A stretch of DNA of 64,000 nucleotides from Paracoccus denitrificans (GCA_005768755.1 VAFL01000017.1:1-64000); one strand, 5' to 3'. Counted from the stretch's first letter, positions 35,144 through 43,462 are shown. The notes: generated from the letters alone by a model not told the origin. A program made the numbers and translations.

Positions 35144-35818
35144 ATGTATCAAATCGGACCCATGCCCGACCCCATCGCGCCCGATGCACTGGCATCCTTG
35201 CGCGAATGCGAGCCTGCAACCATCGGCCATTTCCGGGAGGAGGGGTTTGTGGACCCCGGCATATCCTGCCGGCTGGAGGGGGCATGGATCGCGGGAACAG
35301 CCGTAACCATTTCGCTTCCGGCAGGCGACGGCACGCTTCTGAACCATGCAATGCGTCTTGTCAGGCCCGGCGATATCCTTGTGATCGATCTTCGCGGCGA
35401 CCGCCAGCACGCCTGCTGGGGCGGGGTGCTGACCGAGACTGCGAAAATCGCAGGTCTGGCAGGCGTGGTGATCGACGGTATGGCGACCGATATTGCGGCC
35501 ATCCGACAACAGAAGCTGCCCGTATGGTCGCGCGGCCTGGCAGCGAAGACGACCAAGCTGCGCAACCTGGGCGGATCGATGAATCAGCCCACGGTCGTCG
35601 GCGGCGTGGCGGTTCATCCGGGCGACGCCATTCTGGCCGATGAAAACGGCGTCCTTGTGTTGCCGCCTGATCAGCTGTCTGCGATCACCACACGCACCCT
35701 GCAGATGCAGGCGGACGAGTTGCAACTGCTGAAACGCCTTCACGCGGGTGAGGTCCTGCCAGAGATCAGCGGCGCCAGCGCAATGGTGGCAGCGGACGCC
35801 CAGCCGCGCGGCACCTAG
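35144..35818 (+). CDS. RraA-like protein (HMG/CHA aldolase-type fold)
   Basis: A 224-residue protein from MYQIGPMPDPIAPDALASL at 35144 (AGGA upstream). The core GD-loop is RPGDILVIDLRGD and the active-site stretch WGGVLTETAKIAGLAGVVIDGMATD. Active aldolases and oxaloacetate decarboxylases of this family normally read DGxxRD; here the arginine position is threonine (DGMATD), so normal aldolase chemistry may be lost or altered. It shares an overlapping CTAG stop with the convergent BKACE gene. A role on the TRAP substrate is likely but undefined. Confidence 0.85.
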   Translation: MYQIGPMPDPIAPDALASLRECEPATIGHFREEGFVDPGISCRLEGAWIAGTAVTISLPAGDGTLLNHAMRLVRPGDILVIDLRGDRQHACWGGVLTETAKIAGLAGVVIDGMATDIAAIRQQKLPVWSRGLAAKTTKLRNLGGSMNQPTVVGGVAVHPGDAILADENGVLVLPPDQLSAITTRTLQMQADELQLLKRLHAGEVLPEISGASAMVAADAQPRGT

Positions 35819-36753
35819 AAATTCACCTGATCGCCGCCCTTCAGGGCCAACAACTCGCGTGCTTCAGTCGGGGTCGCGATTTCCAGACCCATTTCTTCCA
35901 CGATACGGCGGATCTTTGTGACCTGTTCGGCATTGTTCGCGGCCAGTTTGCCGCGCCCGATGAACAGGCTGTCTTCCAGCCCCACGCGTACGTTGCCGCC
36001 CATCATCGCGGCCTGCGTCGCCAACGGCATCTGCCACTTGCCCGCTGCCAGGACTGACCAGCGATACTGATCGCCGAACAGCTTGTCAGCGGTTTCCTTC
36101 ATGAAGACAAGGTTTTCGACCGATGGCCCGATCCCGCCCAGGATTCCGAAGATCATCTGCACGAAGAATGGCCCCTTCACCAACCCGCGATCCACAAAAT
36201 GCGCGAGGTTATACAGGTGGCCCACATCGTAGCATTCATGCTCGAACCGGGTGCCATGATCTTCGCCCAGCATCTTCAGAATGCGTTCGATGTCGCGAAA
36301 CGTGTTTCGGAAAATGAAATCGTCCGTGCTCAGCAGATAGGGCTTCTCCCAGTCAAACTTCCATTCACGGTCCTTCTTCGCCAGCCCGTGAATCGCGAAG
36401 TTCATCGACCCCATGTTAAGCGAGCACATTTCCGGGGCGGTTTTCAGCGGCGCGGCCAGCCGTTCCTCGACCGTCATCGCAAGGCTGCCACCGGTGGTGA
36501 TATTGATGACCGCATCGGTGGACTGCTTGATGCGCGGCAGAAACTGCATGAAGACATCCGGGTCGGGCGTCGGACGGCCGTCGTCGGGGTCGCGCGCATG
36601 CAGGTGCAGGATGGCAGCACCGGCTTCCGCTGCCTCGATCGCCTGTTTCGCGATGTCATCGGGCGTATAAGGCAGGTTTGGTGACATCGAGGGCGTATGA
36701 ATGCCGCCGGTGATCGCGCAGGTGATGATGACCTTGCCTTGCGTGGCGCTCAT
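35815..36753 (-). CDS. Beta-keto acid cleavage enzyme (BKACE, DUF849 family)
   Basis: A 312-residue TIM-barrel enzyme. The HLHARDPDDGRPT motif near residue 50 supplies the zinc histidines, and VIITCAITGG opens the first strand. NIGS-like CSLNMGSMNF and GGNVRVGLEDSL complete the family pattern. BKACE condenses a beta-keto acid with acetyl-CoA, giving acetoacetate and a new acyl-CoA; 3-keto-5-aminohexanoate is the founding substrate and many homologues use other keto acids. Substrate here is unknown. It is convergent with the TRAP/RraA operon. Confidence 0.93.
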   Translation of the reverse strand: MSATQGKVIITCAITGGIHTPSMSPNLPYTPDDIAKQAIEAAEAGAAILHLHARDPDDGRPTPDPDVFMQFLPRIKQSTDAVINITTGGSLAMTVEERLAAPLKTAPEMCSLNMGSMNFAIHGLAKKDREWKFDWEKPYLLSTDDFIFRNTFRDIERILKMLGEDHGTRFEHECYDVGHLYNLAHFVDRGLVKGPFFVQMIFGILGGIGPSVENLVFMKETADKLFGDQYRWSVLAAGKWQMPLATQAAMMGGNVRVGLEDSLFIGRGKLAANNAEQVTKIRRIVEEMGLEIATPTEARELLALKGGDQVNF

Positions 36754-36952
36754 GTTTCAGTTCCTTTCGTCATCCGGAATCGTCGCCGCGCGGGAAGGCC
36801 GCGCCGTGTCACGACGGATATTGAAGCGAAAACCGGAAATTGGGAAGCCGGGCGCGTGCCACCGGCGTCGGCAGGAACCCTGCATGACGCCGCAAAAAGG
36901 CAACAGCAACCCGGCTGAAACAGCCAAGGCGGATTAACCAACCCAATAAATG

Positions 36953-37013
36953 TTGACTTGCGACAGGTTCGTGTTCTGATACTTTCATACAGGTGTAGAC
37001 AGGTATGTAACGA
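36953..37013 (+). promoter_or_regulatory. Candidate promoter and GntR operator upstream of the ADP-ribosylglycohydrolase operon
   Basis: TTGACT (36953-36958) and TGATAC (36977-36982) form a -35/-10 pair with an 18-base spacer. Just downstream, CATAC-12-GTATG forms an inverted repeat around AGGTGTAGACAG, with the CAGGT element repeated. HutC-type GntR proteins prefer GT/AC-rich sites of this kind. Its place over the start site fits autorepression. Confidence 0.5.
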
Positions 37014-37715
37014 GTGACTGCGCAATCAAAACCGGAACGCGTTGCCGCCCAGATCGAGGCCGAGATCAGGGGCGGAAGCCTTGGCCACGGCGATCCGTTG
37101 GCCAGCGAAAACGCGTTGGTCCGCCGGTTTTCCGTATCGCGCACGACCGTGCGCCGTGGTTTGGAAATTCTTGCCGAACGTGGGCTGATCGAAACCCGTG
37201 TCGGCATCGGGTCCTTCGTGACCTTCGACGGCAAAGTGCTGAACAGCGACATGGGCTGGGCCGTGGGCCTGCAGGGTCGTGACATCGCGTTGACGACACG
37301 CGTGCTGCGCATCGTCAAGACGCGGATGGATCTGGATGCGCCCGGTTTCAACACCGACGATCATGTGCTGGCGGTGGATCGCGTGCGCTATCGCGGCAGC
37401 GACGGTCTCGGCCTGACGCTGGAGCGTAGCCGCATGCACTGGAGAGAGGACTTCGTCGACATTGTCACCTTCGGACTGGATGAAGACTCGCTTAGTCGTA
37501 CCCTTCAGAATCGTGGCCTGATCCCGTCCAAGGGCGAGGAGTGGGCCTCGATCCAGCGCAGCCTGTCGCTGGCCGAATCCCGCATGTTGAACCGGCCCAC
37601 CGATGAACCGATGCTTCTGGTGAAGCGTCTGACGCGCTCGGCCAATGACTCTGTGGTCGAGTATGTCGAGACCTTGCTGGACGCTGACAACTTCGGGCTG
37701 AGGATGGAATTCTGA
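37014..37715 (+). CDS. GntR family regulator with UTRA domain (HutC subfamily)
   Basis: A 233-residue regulator. The winged HTH (residues 5-70) has GDPLASENALVRRFSVSRTTVRRGLEILAERGLI. The UTRA effector domain follows (from about 90), with VLAVDRVRYRGSDGLGLTLERSRM and the final VVEYVETLLDADNFGLRMEF. The start is GTG 37014. HutC-type regulators sense small molecules such as sugar phosphates or amino acid derivatives. The stop overlaps the next gene (TGATG), so it is translated with the ADP-ribosylglycohydrolase and kinase and probably controls them. Confidence 0.93.
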   Translation: MTAQSKPERVAAQIEAEIRGGSLGHGDPLASENALVRRFSVSRTTVRRGLEILAERGLIETRVGIGSFVTFDGKVLNSDMGWAVGLQGRDIALTTRVLRIVKTRMDLDAPGFNTDDHVLAVDRVRYRGSDGLGLTLERSRMHWREDFVDIVTFGLDEDSLSRTLQNRGLIPSKGEEWASIQRSLSLAESRMLNRPTDEPMLLVKRLTRSANDSVVEYVETLLDADNFGLRMEF

Positions 37716-38725
37716 TGATGTCCGGTAGCGACATGCAGATCGACCGGGCCGAAGCCGTGCTATACGGTCTTGCCATTGGCGACGCCCTGGGCATGCCATC
37801 CCAGACCCTTTCGCGCGACGTCATACGCGCCCGCTATGGCAAGATCGAAGGCTTCGTCGATCCGTTCGACGGTCATCCGATCTCTCATGGTCTGACGGCG
37901 GCGCAGGTCACGGATGACACCGAACAGGCGCTGTTGCTGGCGCAGCGCCTGCTGACAGATCCCGACGGCTTCGACGATGCGGCCTGGGCGCGCGATCTGC
38001 TGGAATGGGAGGCACGCATACGTGCCATCGGGTTGCGCGATCTGCTGGGACCATCAACGAAATCGGCGCTGGATGCGTTGTTGTCCGGCACCCCGCCCGA
38101 GGTGACCGGACAGAACGGCACCACGAACGGGGCCGCGATGCGCATCGCGCCCCTGGGCATCATGACGCCGCCTGACCCGGCGCGGATTGCCCGGCGCGTG
38201 GCCCAAACCTGCCGCGTGACGCACAACACCGGAGAGGCCATTGCCGCGGCCGCGGCCGTGGCCATGGTCGTTTCAGCCGGGGTCGGCGGTGCAAGCCTTG
38301 ATGAAAGCCTTCCGCTGGCGCTGGATGCCGCGCGGCTAGGACAGGCGATGGGCAACCCCGTCGGTGCAGGCGATATGGCCGACCGCATCGGCAACGCCCT
38401 GACCGTGGCAAAGACGGACTCGCTGGAACAGGTGATCAGCGCCACCGGCACATCGGTCAAAAGCCATGAATCGGTTGCCGCGGCCTTTGGCCTTCTTGCC
38501 CTGGCCAAAGGCGACGGGTGGCAGGCAATGCTGATGGCAGCGAATATCGGCGATGACACCGATACGATAGGCGCCATGGCAGGGGCCATGGCCGGGGCCT
38601 GTTCGGGCATGGCGGGTCTGCCACAGGACGCGATCCGCCGGGTCGAGGACGCAAATGACCTGAACATTCCCCCCCTCGCACGCAGGCTTGTCGTGCAGCG
38701 GCAATTGGCGTCGGAGCCAGGTTGA
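37715..38725 (+). CDS. ADP-ribosylglycohydrolase family protein (DraG/ARH fold)
   Basis: A 336-residue all-helical hydrolase. Near residue 8 is AVLYGLAIGDALGMP, with TDDTEQAL (first magnesium cluster) near residue 68 and NIGDDTDTIGAMAGAM (second metal cluster) near residue 278. These are the complete metal-site motifs of DraG/ARH enzymes, which cleave N- or O-glycosidic bonds to ADP-ribose. Being overlapped at both ends with GntR and PfkB genes, and followed by an ABC importer, it more probably cleaves an imported ribosyl or other N-glycoside than a modified protein. That is inference. Confidence 0.92.
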   Translation: MMSGSDMQIDRAEAVLYGLAIGDALGMPSQTLSRDVIRARYGKIEGFVDPFDGHPISHGLTAAQVTDDTEQALLLAQRLLTDPDGFDDAAWARDLLEWEARIRAIGLRDLLGPSTKSALDALLSGTPPEVTGQNGTTNGAAMRIAPLGIMTPPDPARIARRVAQTCRVTHNTGEAIAAAAAVAMVVSAGVGGASLDESLPLALDAARLGQAMGNPVGAGDMADRIGNALTVAKTDSLEQVISATGTSVKSHESVAAAFGLLALAKGDGWQAMLMAANIGDDTDTIGAMAGAMAGACSGMAGLPQDAIRRVEDANDLNIPPLARRLVVQRQLASEPG

Positions 38726-39627
38726 TGGCGCGGCTGATCCAGATCACCGGACCCGTCCTTGACCTTGTATACCGGGTGCGGGCTATCCCCGCTTCGGGGC
38801 AGGAAGGGGTGGTGACCGGGTTTCTTGCCTCGGCCGGTGGCGGGTTCAACGCCATGGTGGCGGCGCGCGCGGCCGGCATGGATGCGGCCCTTGGCGGGAC
38901 CCTGGGTACCGGTCCATTCGCGGACATGACGCGGCGGGCATTGGCCGAACAGGAAATACCCCATATCGGCGGCACCAGCAGGGAACACGATCAGGGCCTT
39001 TGCACCGTCATGCTGGAACCGAACGGCGAACGCACCTTCGTGTCAGCGCATGGCGCAGAAGGCCATGTCAGCAAAGACGATCTCGCCGGGATCACGCTTG
39101 CCCCCGGCGACTGGGTCATGGTCTCGGGCTATACGCTGTTCTACCCGGCGGCGGCAAAGTCGGTTTCAGACTGGATCGCAGCACTGACGCCCGAAATCAA
39201 CGTGCTGTTCGATCCCTCACCCATCATCGCCGAAATACCGCCGGAACTTCTGGCCCCGGTATTTGCCCGTGCCGACTGGGTCAGCGCCAATTTCGAGGAA
39301 GGCGTTGCCTTGGTCGGCTTCGACGAGCCCGGCAGGGTCGCGCAGCGCCTGGCCCGCAATCGCGCCGGCGCCGTGTTGCGCCGCGGGGCGGACGGCGCAT
39401 GGCTGGCAACTGGGGGCGGATACGAAAAGGTGCCATCGCTCGCGGTCAATGTGGTTGACAGCAACGGTGCCGGCGACTGCCATATCGGCAGCTTCGTTGC
39501 CGAACTTTCCCGGACGGGCGATCCGATGGCCGCCACCCGGTACGCAAATATCGCCGCCGCATTGTCGACGACACGCGACGGCCCCGTGACCCCACCACGC
39601 CGAGAAGAGGTATCGGCGTTGCTTTAG
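38725..39627 (+). CDS. PfkB family carbohydrate/nucleoside kinase
   Basis: A 300-residue ribokinase-fold kinase from ATG 38725, overlapping the previous stop (TGATG). GGGFNAMVAAR near residue 38 is the substrate-binding Gly-rich segment, and VVDSNGAGDCHIGSF near residue 250 is the PfkB anion hole with catalytic Asp in GAGD. The usual DTxGAGD is DSNGAGD here, a mild variation. It would phosphorylate the sugar set free by the preceding glycohydrolase. Ribose is the simplest guess. Confidence 0.92.
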   Translation: MARLIQITGPVLDLVYRVRAIPASGQEGVVTGFLASAGGGFNAMVAARAAGMDAALGGTLGTGPFADMTRRALAEQEIPHIGGTSREHDQGLCTVMLEPNGERTFVSAHGAEGHVSKDDLAGITLAPGDWVMVSGYTLFYPAAAKSVSDWIAALTPEINVLFDPSPIIAEIPPELLAPVFARADWVSANFEEGVALVGFDEPGRVAQRLARNRAGAVLRRGADGAWLATGGGYEKVPSLAVNVVDSNGAGDCHIGSFVAELSRTGDPMAATRYANIAAALSTTRDGPVTPPRREEVSALL

Positions 39628-39638
39628 GCGGCGCAAGC

Positions 39639-39653
39639 GCCCCATCCTGGGGC
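39639..39653 (+). other. Short stem-loop between kinase and ABC binding protein genes
   Basis: GCCCC-ATCCT-GGGGC forms a 5-bp GC stem in the 49-base gap before the binding protein gene, which has its own strong GAGGAGGAGAG ribosome site. It may mark a processing or attenuation point that lets transporter and enzymes be made at different levels. Weak evidence. Confidence 0.35.
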
Positions 39654-39676
39654 ATCACCAACGAGGAGGAGAGAAC

Positions 39677-40711
39677 ATGAATACCAAGCTGATCGCCGCG
39701 ACCGCCCTTATCGTTGTCGGGCAGGCCGCCGCCGCCGACGAAATCCGGGTTTTGAACTGGCAGGGATACGGCACTGATATCGGATGGTCGCTGGAGGAGT
39801 TTCAGGCTGCCACCGGACACACGGTCGTGCATGAATATTTCAACTCCGAACAGGAGATGCTGACCAAGCTGCGCACCAATCCGGGCGCATATGATGTCGT
39901 CATGATCAATGCGGCCTTCACGGAACAGGCGAAATCCGAAGGGCTGATCGCGCCAATCGACGTCGCGACGATCCCGAATTTCGCCGATGTGACCCCGGCC
40001 TTCGCAACCGACAGCAAGCTGGTCTACGAAGATCAGGTTTACGGTGTGCCGTGGACCTGGGGTCTGACCTCGATCGCGGTGAATACGTCTGCTTACCCCG
40101 AACCGCCGGTATCTTTGGAAACCATGTGGGACCCAGAACGCAAGGGCCGCATTTCGATCCGCGATGACGCGCTGGAGGCCGTGCAGTTCGGTGCGCTTGC
40201 AACCGGGCAGGACATCAACAATATCACTGATCTCGACGCGGTGCGCGAGAAGCTGGCCGCGCTGATGCCTCAACTAAGGACGTTCTGGGGCAGCGAAAAC
40301 GACTGGAACCAGTATATGGCTGCCGGAGAGTTCGACGTTGCGACCTATTGGTCAGGCTCTGCCGCGCGGTCAATCGCGCAAGGCCTTCCGATTGCCTTCG
40401 TGATTCCCGAAGAAGGTGCCATTGGCTGGCTGGACAGCCTGGCAATTCCCGAATCCTCGACCAAGAAAGAAGCTGCGGCACAATTCATCGACTGGATGAT
40501 CGACCCGGATTTCTACGTGAAATGGGACCCCGAAGGCGCGCCCACCTCGGCCAATGCCAAAGCCATCGAGGCGCTGCCTGACGATTCGTTCAACAAGACC
40601 GTCGTGGCCGACCCGACGGTGATTGACCGCGTGCAGTTCCAGGCTGCCGTCACCGACGAAACCCGCGAGACCTACCTGAAGCTGTGGCAGTCCCTGAAGG
40701 CTGCCCAGTAA
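39677..40711 (+). CDS. ABC transporter substrate-binding protein (PotD-like)
   Basis: A 344-residue periplasmic protein with signal MNTKLIAATALIVVGQAAAA. The mature start EIRVLNWQGYGTD and internal segments LRTNPGAYDVVMINAAF, VYGVPWTWGLTSIAVNTS and FDVATYWSG match the spermidine/putrescine-binding class. PotD uses acidic and aromatic residues to bind amines; the equivalents could not be mapped by eye. The gene is downstream of the glycohydrolase and kinase in the same direction, so the ligand may be the glycoside they degrade. Confidence 0.93.
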   Translation: MNTKLIAATALIVVGQAAAADEIRVLNWQGYGTDIGWSLEEFQAATGHTVVHEYFNSEQEMLTKLRTNPGAYDVVMINAAFTEQAKSEGLIAPIDVATIPNFADVTPAFATDSKLVYEDQVYGVPWTWGLTSIAVNTSAYPEPPVSLETMWDPERKGRISIRDDALEAVQFGALATGQDINNITDLDAVREKLAALMPQLRTFWGSENDWNQYMAAGEFDVATYWSGSAARSIAQGLPIAFVIPEEGAIGWLDSLAIPESSTKKEAAAQFIDWMIDPDFYVKWDPEGAPTSANAKAIEALPDDSFNKTVVADPTVIDRVQFQAAVTDETRETYLKLWQSLKAAQ

Positions 40712-40733
40712 TCGGGCGCGTTAGGCAAGCGAC

Positions 40734-41597
40734 ATGCCAGCGAAGCTGACAAAAGCCGACCGCGGGCGACTGGTGGCACTTCTGTCACCAGCCTACCTGT
40801 GGCTGACGGTGGCAATCTTCCTGCCGCTGTCGGCGATGTTGTTCTTCAGCTTCCTGACCGAGATGCCGGGCGACGACGCCGCCTGGCATCTGACCTTTGA
40901 CAATTACCGCGAGTTCTTCGGCAACCCGACCTACGTCACCTTGCTGCGGAAATCGCTGGTGCTTGCAACGACCGTGACGGCGATCTGCCTGATCGTCGGA
41001 TTTCCCTGCGCGCTTGTGCTGGCCAAGGGCATCAAGGGCCGGTCACGAGAGGCGCTGTTCTTGCTGGTCATTCTTCCTTTCTGGTCGAATTCGCTGGTGC
41101 GTATCTTTTCCTGGGCCATCGTCCTGCGCGGCAATGGCGTGCTGGAGCTGGGACTGAACGCGGTGCTACCCTTCGATGTCCGGTTGAACCTGATGTTCAC
41201 GACAAGCGCCATCGTGATCGGGCTGGTGCACAGCTATCTGCCCTATGTGATCCTGACCTGCTATCTGGCGCTGCAGGCGATCAGCGATGATCTGATTGAC
41301 GCCGCAAGGACCATGGGCGCGTCGCCGTTCACCATTCTGCGCCGTATCCTGATCCCGCTTTCGGCCAGCGGGCTGATCGCGGGCGCGGTGCTGGTCTTTG
41401 TGCCCATCGTCGGCTCTTTCATGGAGCCGCGCATCCTCGGTGGTCGCGTAGGCACATATTACGGCACCGTGATCGAGGATCAGTTCGTTGCCGTCTATAA
41501 CTGGCCGCTTGGTGCCGCACTGTCCTTCGTGCTGCTGGCGGTCGTCCTCGTCATCCTCGGGCTGTCCGGCCCGGCCCTGAAACGGGGGGCCGCATGA
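40734..41597 (+). CDS. ABC transporter permease (PotB-like)
   Basis: A 287-residue permease with six likely helices. The EAA loop reads DLIDAARTMGASPFTILRRILIPLSASG near residue 190. It begins MPAKLTKADRGRLVALLSPAYLWL and overlaps the next permease gene by 4 bases. It pairs with the PotC-like subunit to form the channel. Confidence 0.94.
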   Translation: MPAKLTKADRGRLVALLSPAYLWLTVAIFLPLSAMLFFSFLTEMPGDDAAWHLTFDNYREFFGNPTYVTLLRKSLVLATTVTAICLIVGFPCALVLAKGIKGRSREALFLLVILPFWSNSLVRIFSWAIVLRGNGVLELGLNAVLPFDVRLNLMFTTSAIVIGLVHSYLPYVILTCYLALQAISDDLIDAARTMGASPFTILRRILIPLSASGLIAGAVLVFVPIVGSFMEPRILGGRVGTYYGTVIEDQFVAVYNWPLGAALSFVLLAVVLVILGLSGPALKRGAA

Positions 41598-42379
41598 CCC
41601 TGAAACTTCTGTCGCGCCTTGGCCGCGTCTGGCTGGCGCTTATCCTGATCTTCCTCTACGCGCCGATCATTGTCATGGCGGCAATGTCGTTCAATGCGTC
41701 GCCATTTTACCAGCTGCCGTTCGAATTCTCGACCCGCTGGTATCAGGATGTTGCGCAGAATTCACAGATCATCGACGCTGCCATCCGCTCGGTCCTGATC
41801 GCCTGCGTGACAACAGTGATTGCCACAGCACTTGGCACGGCCGCCTCGATCGCGCTGTTTCGCTATGAGTTTCGGGGCAAGCGACTGCTGCAGGTGCTTC
41901 TGTTCCCGCCGATCGCGATTCCGTGGCTGATCTCTGGCACGGCGATGCTGATCTTCTTCTTTTCCATCGGCATCGGGCGCGGCACACCCGCCGTCATCAT
42001 CGGCCATGTCGCGCTGGCGCTGCCTTACGTCATCGTCACCGTCTCCGCCCGGATGAGCAGCTTCGACGCCACACTGGAAGAGGCAGCGCGCTCACTTGGT
42101 GCGAAACAATGGACGGTGTTGCGCCGCGTTACCCTGCCCTGGATTGCGCCCGGCATCATCGCGGGCGCGCTGTTCGCCTTCGCAGTCAGCTTCGATCAGT
42201 TCGTGGTGTCATATTTCCTGTCGGAACCCGGCGATACGACGTTGCCTGTGCTGATCTATACCGCCATCCGCAAGGGCTTCACGCCCGAGATCAATGCGAT
42301 CTCGACCATCATCATCACCGTTTCCATGGCGCTGATTCTGCTGGCCGCACGCTATTCCAAATTCGGAGGAGAGAACTGA
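41594..42379 (+). CDS. ABC transporter permease (PotC-like)
   Basis: A 261-residue permease. The EAA loop reads TLEEAARSLGAKQWTVLRRVTLPW near residue 160. The start overlaps the PotB-like stop (ATGA), and the stop overlaps the ATPase start (TGATG), so the three transport genes are tightly coupled. Helix pattern and length are normal for the subfamily. Confidence 0.94.
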   Translation: MTLKLLSRLGRVWLALILIFLYAPIIVMAAMSFNASPFYQLPFEFSTRWYQDVAQNSQIIDAAIRSVLIACVTTVIATALGTAASIALFRYEFRGKRLLQVLLFPPIAIPWLISGTAMLIFFFSIGIGRGTPAVIIGHVALALPYVIVTVSARMSSFDATLEEAARSLGAKQWTVLRRVTLPWIAPGIIAGALFAFAVSFDQFVVSYFLSEPGDTTLPVLIYTAIRKGFTPEINAISTIIITVSMALILLAARYSKFGGEN

Positions 42380-43401
42380 TGTCGTCTGTCGATGTCTCAC
42401 ATGTCTCAAAAAGCTTCGGCCCGGTGAAGGTGCTGGACAATATTACCGTGAACTTCCCGGATGGCGGCTTCTTCGCGCTGCTGGGACCATCGGGCAGCGG
42501 CAAGACGACGCTTCTGCGCATGATCGCGGGGTTTCATTTCCCCGATGCTGGCACGATCCGCATCGGCGACGAGAACGTCGGCAATGTCCCGGTCGAGAAG
42601 CGCGATGTCGGGATGATGTTCCAGAACTACGCGCTGTTTCCCAACCTGACGGTGGCTGAAAACGTAGGCTTCGGTCTGCGCGTGCGCAAAATACCCGCCG
42701 CCGAGGAGCGACGCCGCATCGCCGAGGTGCTGGAGCTGGTCCAACTGACAGAGATGGCGCAGCGCAAGCCCGCGCAACTGTCCGGCGGCCAGCAGCAGCG
42801 CGTGGCACTTGCGCGTGCCATCGTTACCAATCCACGCGTGCTGCTGCTGGATGAGCCGCTGTCGGCACTGGACAAGACGCTGCGCATCGACATGCAGTTC
42901 GAACTGAAGCGCATCCAGCGCGAGATCGGGATTACAACGATCTTTGTGACCCACGATCAGGAAGAGGCGCTGACCCTGTCGGACAATATCGGCATCCTGC
43001 GCTCCGGGCGGATCATTCAGTCAGGCCCCCCGAGAGAGGTTTACGACAACCCGGTCGACGCCTTCTGCGCCGGGTTTCTGGGCGAGGCCAACTGGATACC
43101 CGAGACCCGACTTGACGGCCTGACCCTTCCTGCCGACATCGCCAGCAACGAATTCGCGGTGCGCCCCGAAATGCTCAGCATCAGCCCGACGAAGCCCGCC
43201 GTCGGCAATGCGATCCGCGGAAAGGTCGTGCATCGGATATTCGCCGGTTCGATGGCGACAAGCCTGATCGATGTGGACGGCAGACAGTGGAAAGTCATCG
43301 CGCGCGACCGCGACATGCCCGTCCTTGATGACGAGGGCCGGGTCTGGCTTAGCTGGGACCCGTCCGACACGATCTCTGTCCCTGCGAAGTTGGCAAGCTG
43401 A
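42379..43401 (+). CDS. ABC transporter ATP-binding protein (PotA-like)
   Basis: A 340-residue ATPase with Walker A GPSGSGKTT near residue 38, Q-loop QNYALFPNL, signature LSGGQQQRVALARA, Walker B LLLDEP, switch VTHDQ and a C-terminal TOBE domain (FAVRPEMLSI onward). GGAGGAG lies just upstream of the ATG at 42379. It is the last gene of the GntR-glycohydrolase-kinase-transporter operon; a strong inverted repeat follows 31 bases after the stop. Confidence 0.95.
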   Translation: MSSVDVSHVSKSFGPVKVLDNITVNFPDGGFFALLGPSGSGKTTLLRMIAGFHFPDAGTIRIGDENVGNVPVEKRDVGMMFQNYALFPNLTVAENVGFGLRVRKIPAAEERRRIAEVLELVQLTEMAQRKPAQLSGGQQQRVALARAIVTNPRVLLLDEPLSALDKTLRIDMQFELKRIQREIGITTIFVTHDQEEALTLSDNIGILRSGRIIQSGPPREVYDNPVDAFCAGFLGEANWIPETRLDGLTLPADIASNEFAVRPEMLSISPTKPAVGNAIRGKVVHRIFAGSMATSLIDVDGRQWKVIARDRDMPVLDDEGRVWLSWDPSDTISVPAKLAS

Positions 43402-43432
43402 CAACCCGCCTGCCCCGCGCCCCATATCTGAT

Positions 43433-43462
43433 CGGCAGTCAGGTGGTTTCACCCGACTGCCG
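43433..43462 (+). terminator. Stem-loop terminator candidate between convergent operons
   Basis: CGGCAGTC (43433-43440) pairs with GACTGCCG (43455-43462). After one mismatch the stem continues as GGTG/CACC around a GTTT loop, giving 12 paired bases in all. No T-run follows on either strand. It lies between the ABC ATPase gene and the convergent siderophore reductase gene. Confidence 0.55.

Noticed and set aside
41923..42378. Upstream extension of the last ABC ATPase gene
   Set aside because: It overlaps the PotC-like permease gene. GGAGGAG and the TGATG overlap fix the start at 42379.
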